Shown in pieces: positions 22,101 through 33,000 of a stretch of 64,000 nucleotides of DNA. The first letter of the stretch is position 1, and each line of letters begins with the position of its first letter. The notes under the pieces were generated by a model, which saw only the letters and a list, made by a program, of their open reading frames with translations, was not told where the DNA came from and did not search any database. The stretch lies in the NCBI GenBank assembly GCA_034509925.1, contig CM067527.1, positions 12,070,001 through 12,134,000 of the forward strand. The letters run 5' to 3'. The position numbers and the translations under genes were made by a program. The stretch comes from Hirudinaria manillensis. Lineage: Eukaryota > Annelida > Clitellata > Hirudinida > Hirudinidae.

Positions 22101-22966
22101 ATGATGGTGGTGGTGATGATGGTCATGGTGATGGTGATATTGATTATAATGATTACTGACTTGTGTGAAAGATTTTATTAACATTGCTCGAACATCACGT
22201 TGATGCTCAATTAATTTGATAAAAAATTAAGTCCGGAAAAAATAGAAGACTAAAAAATTGATGAATGCCATCATAGGTGGCAGAGGAGTGCTTGGTTATC
22301 ATCATTGCAATCATTGCAAAGTAACCAATGCCAATGAGTCATACATGTTATGAGTCATGCATGTCATGAGTCATACATGTTATGAGTCATGCATGTCATG
22401 AGTCATACATGTCATGAGTCATACATGTCATGAGTCATGCATGTCATGAGTCATACATGTCATGAGTCATACATGTCATTGTATTGCAGATGTTGCTGCC
22501 TGTGAATACATTTCTAAGAAGAAGACGAAGGGGGAGATTGATCTTCTACTGAGAGTGGAACACAGTCAGTTTGGATCTTGTTGTTGTTGTTGTTGTTATA
22601 GGAGAACGTGGGATTTCAATTGTTATTATTGTTATTATTATTATTATTATTGTTATTATTATTATTATTATTATTATTGTTATTATTATTATTATTATTA
22701 TTACTATTGTTGTTGTTATTATTGTTATTGAAATTTGTATTTTAAAAATTTTCCTTGATTTATGGTTTAATATGTTTCTTAAATCGATTGGTTATTAAAC
22801 CGTCGTTCATCTTGTCATAGATCTTTTGGAGGGCATCGACATCAAGGATAGTATCACATACATCGAGGAAATGATAAACAGACAGGTTTAGTTGATGGAG
22901 TTGAGCATGATGGTCATAACCATCATCATCACCACCACCACCATCATCATCACCACCACCATCATC

Positions 22967-22997
<31 letters not shown>

Positions 22998-23044
22998 CCA
23001 CCACCATCATCATCACCACCATCATCATCATCATCATCACTACC

Positions 23045-23076
<32 letters not shown>

Positions 23077-24248
23077 CAGATGGACATGATCAAGTGCCTG
23101 AATCTCCTCTGCCTCCTGTCAGTGACCGAGGGTGGTCTCCCGACGCCCACCTACGAGTCACTCGTGCTTCAATTCCTGCAGGTTTGTTGGTCTTTTATTT
23201 CTAATTCTAATTCATTATTAACTATTGTTATTTAATTGTTTTCTTTTATGTTCTTATGTTCTATGGTTTTATATATGTTTTAATAAACGTTTAGAGAAAT
23301 AAATATCTGGTAAAATAAATTAATGCTGGCCTTGTTATTATTATTATTATTATTATTACTATTGTTATTATTATTATTACTATTATTATTATTATTATTA
23401 TTATTATTTGTTTTTATTAGCCATAATTATCGTCATCATCATCATCATCATCATCTCACTCACCAATCACAGAGCTACGGCTACCCGCACCTTCCCAGCT
23501 TCTCCAACCTGAAGAGAGTCGGTCTCCTGTCAGAATCGATTTCACAGAATCTCATCAACAGGGTGGTCAGTCTCAATGCACAGGGAGCCTATAGGACTGT
23601 GGCCAGGAAGATGAATCTGGTTTGTTGTGTTGTTGTGCTGTTGTGATGTCGTGATGTTGTGATGTTGTGTTGTTGTAATGTTGTGTTGTTGTGGTGTTGT
23701 GCTGTTGTGATGTTGTGTTGTTGTGTTGTCGTAATGTTGTGTTGTTGTGATGTTGTGACGGTGCTGATAATGATGCTGAGGACATCATGAGGAATTTATT
23801 CGTCACTGAAATTTATTTAGATTTGTGACATTATTTCTAATATTTATCTGGTTGGGTTCGGTCAGCTTCTGTGATACACTTTGAGGCATACATTGGATGG
23901 CTTATGCTTTTAACTGCTTATCATAAATTATGTTTTTAACTACTTGTCATAAATCATGTTAATTTATTCAGATCCCGCGATCGCCCGAGTTGATAAACTT
24001 GAGGAATCCGAACGACATGTCCTACGTCTTCAGCGGTGCATATTCACCACTCATGTGCAGGATTGTTGAGCAGGTGATGATGATGATGATGATGATGATG
24101 ATGACGATGATGTTACTGATGATGACGATGATGATGGTGATGATGATGATGATGATGATGATGACGACGACGATGCTGATGTTACTGATGCTGATGATGG
24201 TAGTGATGATGATGTTACTGATGATGATGATGATGATGATGATGTTAC

Positions 24249-24279
<31 letters not shown>

Positions 24280-25063
24280 CCCTGTCTGTTGTATTTACAG
24301 ATCCTGGTTCAAGATGGCCTCCAAGGACTAGAGGAAGTTCTCAGACTTTTGAATGTGTCCACGAAATCTTACAAAGACGGTGAAAGTTGGTTTTGATGAT
24401 GATGATGATGATGATGCTGGTGAAGATGATGATGATAACGATGGTGGCGATGATGGTGATGATTACGACAAACAATGTGGTGATGATGATGATGATGACG
24501 ATTGATTGAGGATGGATTGATGGGAATGAGAATATATCGAATGGAACACTGCAAATAAAACTTTAAATAAAAGATTAATTGATAATTATTTACAACAGCA
24601 TCATCATCATCATCACCATCATCGCAGAAGGTCGTAATGGTTTACTTCCTCGGAGGTTGCACTTATTCAGAAATCGCTGCTTTGAGGTTCCTTGCGAAGC
24701 AACGAGGTTCGAATTTATTTGCAATCTTTTTTAAATTTAAAGTTTAATTAAAAAAAAAAAAATCTTTAAATGATTCTCAGAATGTTCAGTTGATAAGTAA
24801 TAATAATAATAATAATAATAATAATTATGTTGATAATAAAATTAATAATAATTATCGTATTTATTATTATTATATATTATTTATATTATTGTTATATAAA
24901 TATATTCTAATAAATAAGTAATAATAATAATTATTCATTATAATTATTATTAACATATATTTATTATTATACGGTGGACAATGATTCGCTCGCAGGTTAC
25001 GTGGCCGTGGTTGCCACGACGTCCATCGTCAACAACCAAAACTTCATCAAGTCCCTGACCTGA
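19110..25063 (+). CDS. VPS33B: Vacuolar protein sorting-associated protein 33B (Sec1/Munc18 family)
   Basis: VPS33B is the SM protein of the CHEVI complex with VIPAS39 and works in late endosomal/lysosomal and apical trafficking. Nineteen exons join to 602 residues (human 617): 19110-19199, 19428-19508, 19613-19677, 19915-20032, 20216-20356, 20463-20567, 20720-20852, 21030-21107, 21395-21468, 21598-21684, 21964-22054, 22490-22564, 22821-22885, 23080-23181, 23473-23619, 23972-24073, 24301-24379, 24599-24706 and 24996-25063. VPS33B-type strings are [89 protein letters not shown] and [18 protein letters not shown]. The GVYG and CSQVTYEGL wording separates it from VPS33A. The acceptor of exon 4 could be 19915 or a few bases later. 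Confidence 0.93.
20863..20904. repeat. (GAT)n microsatellite after a VPS33B donor
   Basis: GAT/GATG repeats begin directly at the 5' splice site following the exon that ends at 20852, with interruptions such as AGTGCTGGTGATGCC. The tract lies entirely in the intron. Confidence 0.85.
21111..21346. repeat. ATCC/ACCC-rich minisatellite in a VPS33B intron
   Basis: An irregular array built of CATCCATC, CACCCACC and CATCTATC units fills the intron between the exons ending at 21107 and starting at 21395. A longer period of about 28 bp (CATCTATCCACCCACCCATC) repeats at the 3' side. Confidence 0.93.
21768..21804 (-). repeat. Dispersed GCGCTATA-type short repeat, inverted copy
   Basis: Read on the minus strand this is GCGCCTCCGACGCTACGCATATGGCGCTATATAAATT, described here in parts: GCGCCTCCGACGCTACGCAT then ATGGCGCTATATAAATT. 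It matches the copy at 7143 with few changes and likewise lies beside ATT-rich sequence. It is intronic in VPS33B. Confidence 0.6.
22335..22478. repeat. 16-bp minisatellite with nine TGAGTCAT motifs
   Basis: Nine units at exactly 16-bp spacing start at 22335, 22351, 22367, 22383, 22399, 22415, 22431, 22447 and 22463. The unit is TGAGTCATACATGTCA, with A/G variation at the ACAT/GCAT position. Each unit contains TGAGTCA, the AP-1 consensus. The array lies in the VPS33B intron and ends 11 bp before the exon at 22490. Confidence 0.95.
22622..22720. repeat. (TTA)n microsatellite in a VPS33B intron
   Basis: A TTA/TTG trinucleotide run between the exons ending at 22564 and starting at 22821. A similar (TTA)n tract occupies 23334-23408 in a later intron. 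Confidence 0.9.
22919..23079. repeat. (CAT/CAC)n microsatellite forming a whole 3' splice-site region
   Basis: About 160 bp of CAT and CAC repeats run directly into the acceptor CATCATCAG before the VPS33B exon at 23080. The tract contains no other AG dinucleotide, so the exon boundary is the first AG after it. There is no conventional polypyrimidine tract. Confidence 0.93.
24074..24282. repeat. (GAT)n microsatellite starting at a VPS33B donor
   Basis: The intron after the exon ending at 24073 begins GTGATGATGATG and continues as an interrupted GAT array, with several GATGTTACT variants, for about 200 bp. A second (GAT)n tract follows the next exon at 24380-24510. Confidence 0.93.
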
Positions 25064-26141
25064 TGACCTGAGACGACCTTCCTGACCTTTCGAACGAAAA
25101 CAAAAAACACATACGAAACACGATTCCGCATTTCCTGTGATGTTTTGTTTCTTTGTTTTAAAAACAATCCGAAAGTTGGCCAATTGGACGTATTTGTTGA
25201 TCAATTGGGATCAATTGGTAATCGTTAGAACCGTCAATTATTATTATTAACTAGTGGTGCCCAGCCACGCGTTGCTGTGGCTCAATATGATTTTCGAATA
25301 AAGCGTATTTTTACATGATATAGTTGTTTTGAAACCTATATAAAAAAGACTCTTCTAATCGAGCACTATGTTGTGTCAAAATTTCAAAGCAATTGGTTAA
25401 GTACGTTCAGAGAACATTTGCATGATACAAACACACATTGCATTTTTATTTATATAGATTATTTATTTAATTAATTAATTGTTATTAATTCAATATGATT
25501 AAAGTCAATTAAAGTGGTTGTTGTTGCTGTTGTTGAAATTCAGAGTCGTCTCGCTGCGACTGATGTCGTGTTTTACGACTACATTCGCTCGAAGCCCGAG
25601 GTTGGTTTCCAAGGAATCGGGGTTTGCTGAGAATCATTGATTGCTTTTTTTAGGGAATTACGAGTCAATTTTAGGTTCGTTGAGATGTAAACAATCAATG
25701 ATTTATCAACTTCTTATTTCAGAGTAAAAAAAAAGGTTTTTTTTTTTATAAATTAATTAAAATGTAAAAACAATTAAATGCTTGTGTGTTTCACTGCCTC
25801 GGAGGTAATGTTACGGTTGTATTATAGTACTAAAGTAGTATTAATAAATGACCTACTTAATTTATAAGTGTATAAGGTTCTTGGAGTCTTGATTGATATC
25901 AATAATAATAATAATGATGATGATCATAATAATAATGATAATGATGACGACGATAATAATAATAATAATGGTGATGATTATAATAATGATAATAATGATG
26001 AGAATAATAATGTTAATGATGATAATAATAGTGATGATGATAATAATAATAATAATGGTGATAATAATAATAATAATAATGATGATGATAATAATAATAA
26101 TGATGATGATGATAATAATAATAATAATAATGATGATGATG

Positions 26142-26173
<32 letters not shown>

Positions 26174-26450
26174 GAAAACAACAACCTCTCAACCTTTTGC
26201 TTCTCAGCTTGAATTAATTTCCAAGTATTTTTTTCTTTTTATATCTTTTTCCGCTCATCATTGATTGTTTCTTCAGCAACACCTGTCAGACGACGATGAT
26301 TAAGAACTCACTTGATGTGAGTCGCTATTCATCCTTGCATGACCGTTTCTTCCTACCTGTTTTACTACCTGTAAATATCTCCGATGCCACCCTCGAGTGG
26401 TATAATGATAAAGTGATTTATTTTTTTTTATAGATTATCTACTTAATTAG

Positions 26451-26514
<64 letters not shown>

Positions 26515-26721
26515 TAATAATAATGATAATGATGATAATAATAATAATAATTGCAACTATTCGTGCACGTGAATATATTAATTAATATTAATTAGTGGGC
26601 GGAGATTATAGCGATTAATGGAGCCTCATTATGCTAATGTCAATAAGCAATAAGTATTTTTGTGCTCTAAAAATGCATATGCTACCTATCACGTGGTGCA
26701 TAGTCATCCATCTGTCCTCAT

Positions 26722-26775
<54 letters not shown>

Positions 26776-27275
26776 TTCCCATCTGGCTCACCAGCCATTC
26801 GTCTGTTGTCGTTATTATGGTGTGCGGTTGAACAGTTGAACAGTTTTCAATATGTTTTCCGACTAATGTTTCAATTTACTGTTTCAAGTACAGTTGTATC
26901 AATTGTATCGTTTGCATAACAATTGTATCGTTTGTATAACAATTGTGTCGTTGTATAACAATTGTATCGTTTTATTATCTTAAAGAGATTTTAAACTCTT
27001 CGGTCGTAAAAAATAATAATTGAAGGATTTCAACAGCAGAGGATTTGAACTTCTTTTCGTGGATTCCTTGACTTTTCAAAGTTGTGAGTTTATATTCGTA
27101 TTTCAGTGATTTGCAGATAAAAATAAAAATAAAATATTTGGAAATGGAAAACCGCCGCTGACGGTGGTGGTGGTGGTGGTGATGACGATCGCAAGTTTGT
27201 AGTTGTATGTAGTTGTTTTGTATCGATGATACAGTCGACAATTTCTTTCACTCTGAAGGATGAATCCACCTGGAA
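25064..27275. other. Repeat-rich spacer between VPS33B and USH2A
   Basis: The spacer is dominated by simple repeats: (AAT/GAT)n at 25900-26173, (AAT)n at 26452-26550 and (CAT)n at 26726-26773. It also holds a probable retroposon fragment at about 25251-25460 and a run of four ATTGTATCGTTT-like units at 26890-26975. The long open frames here are translations of these repeats. The usherin promoter must lie near 27000-27250, but I see no defining motif. Confidence 0.7.
25251..25460. mobile_element. Probable non-LTR/SINE-type retroposon fragment
   Basis: The sequence opens with ACTAGTGGTGCCCAGCCACGCGTTGC, in parts TAGTGGTGCCC and GCGTTGCTGTGGC. It continues with AATTTCAAAGCAATTGGTTAAG and ends ACACACATTGCATTTTTATTTATATAGATT. 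This order (TAGTGGTGCCC start, a caaaatcggttaag-like middle, a TTTATATAGATT end) is typical of widespread invertebrate retroposon 3' ends. No coding region is left. The assignment rests on pattern memory and needs a repeat-library comparison. Confidence 0.5.
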
Positions 27276-27661
27276 ATGATGACGTCACCGTCAGCAATGT
27301 CACAAACGAAAACAAAACTGTTCGCAATGACTCTGATGTCATCCTTACAACATTTCTTCGTCGTCATCGTCATCGTCTTCATTGCAACTCCTTCGAGCCT
27401 CAACTTGTCTGAGGCTGCAGAATCGTCATCATCATCATCGAATTCTCCCCCTCTTTCCAATTTGGCAGTCAACCGACCAATCACGGTTCTCCCATCCGAT
27501 GTCACGTGTGGGGCACAAATACCCACGGTTTTCTGTCAAAGCACTGACAGTCAAGACTCGCTGACCAACTGCCTCCAGTCGACTTGTAGCTCCCTCTGCC
27601 CTTGGAGGTGAGGGAATAACAACAATAACAATATTATTATTATTATTATTATTTATTATTA

Positions 27662-27696
<35 letters not shown>

Positions 27697-28805
27697 AACA
27701 CATTATTATATAATAAATCAATACTAACCACACTGAAACAATGGCATTTAGGTTGGTGTTATCAAGTTTATTAATTAATTACTTCCTGCACGCGACACTG
27801 CAACGGATCGTTATGCATCGTGTTCAACACCTGGCCCTGCACCGCCAAAGACCACTGACCTCGTGTGAAGGTACCCCACAAAGGCGGTCTCTGGACCCCA
27901 TTGGGGCACACATAAGACTGACACTCGAAAGATCGGCTAAATACAAATTAAATACAACAAATTCCAATAAATCATAAAATTAATTAATGAAAACATAACT
28001 AACAAATAAATATTTAAAATTAATAATATTAATAAATAATATAACCTATAAACCTATAAATAATGTTGATAAATAATAATCTTAATTAGGTCATCCACTC
28101 CATCTCCTTCGTTCCTCTTCCAAGGAGACCTGGGCGTAGGAGGGTCATGCATTGGAACTGACCCAATTAACGTGGCACCAACCAACGCCAGCCAATCAAG
28201 CGTGACTTTCGGGTCGAGATGCTACGTGACCCCGGTAGGGTCAGCCAATCACAGACTAGGGCTGAATGGTAGCATGACCTTAACTGCGTGGCTGTGGCCT
28301 TCAGTCACATCCGGTCGAGGGTATTTTACAATTAAATAAATTTAAAATCAATCGTAAATAAAAATATTAATTAAAATTATTTAATGGATATTTATTTCAG
28401 AACGGTGCTAGATAAATACTCCACAAGGAAAGATGGAAGTCAAAAACCTATCGTCAAACTCCTCGTGGGTCCTGATGGATTCACCATCGCAATCCATTCA
28501 TCGGGTTACCTGCAGGAGAGCACACCTGTTGACCTTCCGCTAAACACCTGGAGTTTTGTAGCCGTACAGGTGAGACCGTGCAATCAGTTGTTGCCAAAAC
28601 GTTACGTTACATAAAAATGTCATTGTTAGTGATAAGCGTTGTTTCGATTTATCACAATCATTACCATCACCACCACCATCATCATCGTCGAGATTTTAAT
28701 CATTACCGTCAATGTAACGATAAAAATGTCATCGGTAATGCTAAACTCTGTGTCAAATTATCAACATCATCATCGTCATCGTCATCGCCATCGCCATCGT
28801 CATCA

Positions 28806-28891
<86 letters not shown>

Positions 28892-30029
28892 GTTGTCATC
28901 ATCGCCGAGACTTTAATCATCATCATCGTCATCGTCGTCATCATCATCATCATCTCTAAAAACATTCCTCAACCCAACTTTCATTTGCCAAGAATTGTTC
29001 ATTATTTATTCAATCAATGAATCTTCAAGTTTCCAAAAATTGTTGTTTGCCATAATATGCTTTGCTCGAATTATCACATTTAATTATGATATTATTATTG
29101 TTATTATTATTATTATTATTATTCTTGTTATTGTTATTGTTATTATTATTATTAAAAGTTATTATTGTTATTGTTATTATTATTATTATTATTAAAATAA
29201 ATTATTAAATTGTGTGATATCTTGTACTTGCTTCCTTCACCATATTTTACCTATTCCTACCAACCAAATTCAGATATACCTGGACAGAGTCAGTATTTTT
29301 GTCAATTCCACAACCACCCTGCAGCCAAAGGTGACCTTGAAGTTGTCGTCTGCTTTGGAAAATGAAGGTCAAGATGAAGTGCCCTCAATCAGGATTGGTC
29401 AGAATTTCACAGGTGATGATGTCGTCATGTGACTGATGACATTCCAAGAGTTACAGTGTTAAAAAGAATGAGATTTAAGAAACAATAAACAATAATGAAT
29501 CATTGAATAGATGCTCTTAATACAAGATATGGATGCATGATGCGTTTCTGGTACTGAGGTGCATGAATGCATCGTGAATTGATTCGACATGTGAATTATA
29601 AATAAAAGAATAAAAACCATTAAACACGTGTAAAGATGATAAACATGGTAAATATGGCGCCTCCAAAAAAGATCCGAGTTGAGGCTCCAATCGTTGAAAT
29701 CGATGAAAGTCTTTACAATGACGCAATGACGATAGCGAAACCATTAAGCCACAACAACAATAACAACAACAACAGTGACAACATTAATAATAATAATTAC
29801 TATTTTATTAATAATTAATATTATAATATTAATAATTAATAGTGTTAATAAACGATGACGATGACGATGATGATGATGATGTTGATAATTTGACACAGAG
29901 TTTAGCATTACCGATGATATATGATATTATTAATATTATAATATTAATAATTACAATGACCGCAGGTGGAGAGCAGTACATTGGGCGCATGCAAGACTTG
30001 AGATATTACGACATGGCACTCAGCAACAG
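27276..30029 (+). other. USH2A: Usherin exons 1-5: signal peptide and N-terminal LamG-like domain
   Basis: Exons are 27276-27607, 28090-28320, 28401-28569, 29274-29412 and 29966-30029. The start region contains a hydrophobic FFVVIVIVFIATPSS segment suitable as a signal peptide; several Met codons precede it (27276, 27279 and others), so the exact start is uncertain. CGAQIPTVFC and TCSSLCPWRSSTPSPSFLF parallel the Cys-rich N-terminus of human usherin. The LamG-like fold is marked by SMTLTAWLWP, YLDRVSIFVN and EQYIGRMQDLRYYDMALSNR. Confidence 0.9.
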
Positions 30030-33000
30030 GTGATTTCACAATCAACTGTTTGCTTTGATTTTTATCAATTTCTTTTGAATATTCATACTTATTTATGCCA
30101 TTTCAACGTCAAATATTATTTAATAGTTTAATCTTTATGTATATCTATATGGTATATTTGTTGACCAATCAGAGAGATCGAGGGCGTTTTTCTTGGCTCG
30201 CTTCCGAGAGCTCGCATCCAATCAGAATGTCTGTGTCCAGGGCAGTATCCCTGGGAGCGTGACCTCGATTGTTTTGAGAACGATCCCAACTTTGCTATTG
30301 GAGCATCAGTACCGAGGGTCAGCCAATCGAGTCACGTGATCGAAATGGCAAACGATGGTGACCCATCGACCTATTTTCTGACCAATCCGGTCGAGGGTAT
30401 AACTATGGAGATTGATCTCGGAGACCAATTCGAGGTGGAGAAACTATTTATTATGAAACTATTTTCATAATTTATTATACATATTACACATTATATTATT
30501 TATTATAAATGTTTAATTTATAATAAAAACTTTTAATTTACTAGATTTTCTTCGTCAAGATTACATTCTACAGTCCTCTGCCCGATTGGCTGGCCATGAA
30601 AAAATCAGAAAATTCATACGGAGATGACTTTAAGGCGTGGCAATATTATGCCAGAGACTGCTATAGGTCCTTCAACGTGTCACCTCAATCTCCATTGGTC
30701 AATTCAAGCTCCGTAAACTGCATGCTATTGGACGAGTAACTTGCAACTTTTTATTTTTCATACATTTTAAATTTTTGCTACAATTGTTTTTCAAAAAACA
30801 ATCATATCAATATCAATTTTAGCCCGGGCATGCCCTTTTTGACCGGGGGATCTGTAACCTTTAACCTCTTGAACCCCGACCGGCCGGGTTATCAGAGCCC
30901 GGAGCAGGATCCTGACCTTTTGGAGTTCATGAAGGCACAGAGGGTCAGAGTGACGATGTCGGGTCATCTTCCTGGTCTCTCGTTGAGGCACAGTTATTTT
31001 GGTATCAACGAAATTGAAGTGATGGGCAGGTAAGTGCAGTTGAAAATCATTTTATTAAACATTCGTAATTTTTATATAAAAATATTATTTTTATAATAAA
31101 AACAAATGGTGGAGTAATTAAGCATAAATAAACCTTGTTATGGCAGGTGTGATTGCCACGGTCACGCTTCATCGTGTAACATGACATTGCCGTACGTGTG
31201 TTTTTGTCTTGAATCATCCAACAGCGAAGGAGATAAGGTGATAATGACTTATTAAATGATTAAACTCTGATTAGATAGTTCAATGTATTCATATTATATT
31301 TAAAAATTAATCAAGTGTCAAAGATGTAAACCTATGTACAACGACAAACCCTTCACTCCGGGCTTTCCGTGCCAGCCCTGCGACTGCAACAATCACAGCC
31401 AATCATGTTCGTACACGCCAAGTGCAGACCCATTTCCCACCAATAACGAGCTGGGAGGAGGAGGAGTTTGCAACGATTGTCAAGACAATACAGAAGGGAA
31501 TAACTGTCAATCATGCAAATTGGATTTTTATAGACCAGAAGGGATCAGCCTTACCGCTAAAGATGTCTGCAAACCTTGCAATTGCAGTGTCGTTGGTTCG
31601 ACTGGAGTCTGCAATAAAGTATGGCGTAAAATTTCATACATACCTATCGATAATATTTATGTTTAACGTGATTGGAGATGGAGATAAATTTGTTATTAAT
31701 ATATAGTTTAAATGTTAATCAATTAATTACAACAGACAGGCGGACAATGTCCATGCAAGGAAAACGTCGAAGGCCGTCAGTGCGATCGGTGTAAAGCGGG
31801 ATTCTTCAATCTCCAGCCAAGCAATCCTCTAGGTTGTGAGAGCTGCAATTGTAATCCCGCTGGCACAACAGGTGGCTCCTCGCAATCCCAATGCCAGGGC
31901 TCTCAAGGGCAGTGCCCCTGCAAAACTTTCGTGGAAGGTAGGACACCTTAGGTTGAACCAATCTGTTCGTACAAACTGATATAATTGCATTATCTCCACA
32001 TCTAGGGTTAAAATGCGACCGTTGCCAGTTGGGATATCACGGCCTTGATGCAAACGACCCGAAAGGGTGTCGACCTTGCAATTGCAACGCGCAAAGGTCA
32101 CTGGGCCCTGACTGCGATCAAGCCACGGGTCAATGTCGTTGCAGGGAAAACTTTTCCGGACTCAGTTGCGACACTTGCATTGACAACTACTATCTGCTGC
32201 CTACCACTCAGGTGTGTTCGTGATGAATTGTTTATGAGCGATCATCTTTTGATGATGTCGTTTGATATTTATTGAAGAAATTTAATACAATAAGATCTTT
32301 GAATTTGAGCACCCGAGAATAGGGTAAAATCCGTCCTTAGGGTCAATTTTTATAAGAACTGATTTTATTCCAATGCAATTTAACGCTTATTTACAGTTCT
32401 GAACCCTTAAATAGGGATGTTTAGTTTTTTTCTGAAAATTCCTGAAATGCTTTACATGTTTTAAACATTTTTCACGGAAAAGCATATTTGATTTTTTTAT
32501 TTCGATTTGTATCAACTCTTTTATCTGTGTGTTTTCATGTTTTATGGCGGTAAGTTGGCAAACTTTACCGTCGTTAAGGCGGTTTCGTTATCGATGAATT
32601 TATATCTGTGGATTCACAGATGAAGCATTGGCTTTCATTAGAAAAGAAAATTGAAGTGATTAAAATTTTTGATCGTTTAACAAAGGAAATATCGTTAAGT
32701 TTTCAACTTTGAATGGTGAAAGCGATGATGTTCTATTATGGGCTGTTGCAGACTGGAAAGACTTTCATATCTTTGCAAGGACTACTCCATGGAAGATTTT
32801 CAAATGTGATGAGAGTGCTCGTTTCTACATCAAAGTTCTTTATAAGCAAAGTTTATGGCAGACAATGTAGAAAGTAAAAGACTGAATCACAGTTTTGTTG
32901 ACAGCAAGCATGATTGGAGAGAAGTTAGAGCCACTGAAAGTGATTGGATAGCCCATAAATCAAGATGTTTCAAAAACTTCAGTGAGTAACATAATTTTTT

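Noticed and set aside
22335-22478. CRISPR-like regular repeat array
   Set aside because: Units are contiguous 16-mers without spacers, in a eukaryotic intron. It is a minisatellite.
25868-26264. Overlapping Asn/Asp-rich and Ile/Met-rich open frames of 114-123 residues
   Set aside because: All three frames of an AAT/GAT microsatellite stay open; no start context, splice sites or family motif.
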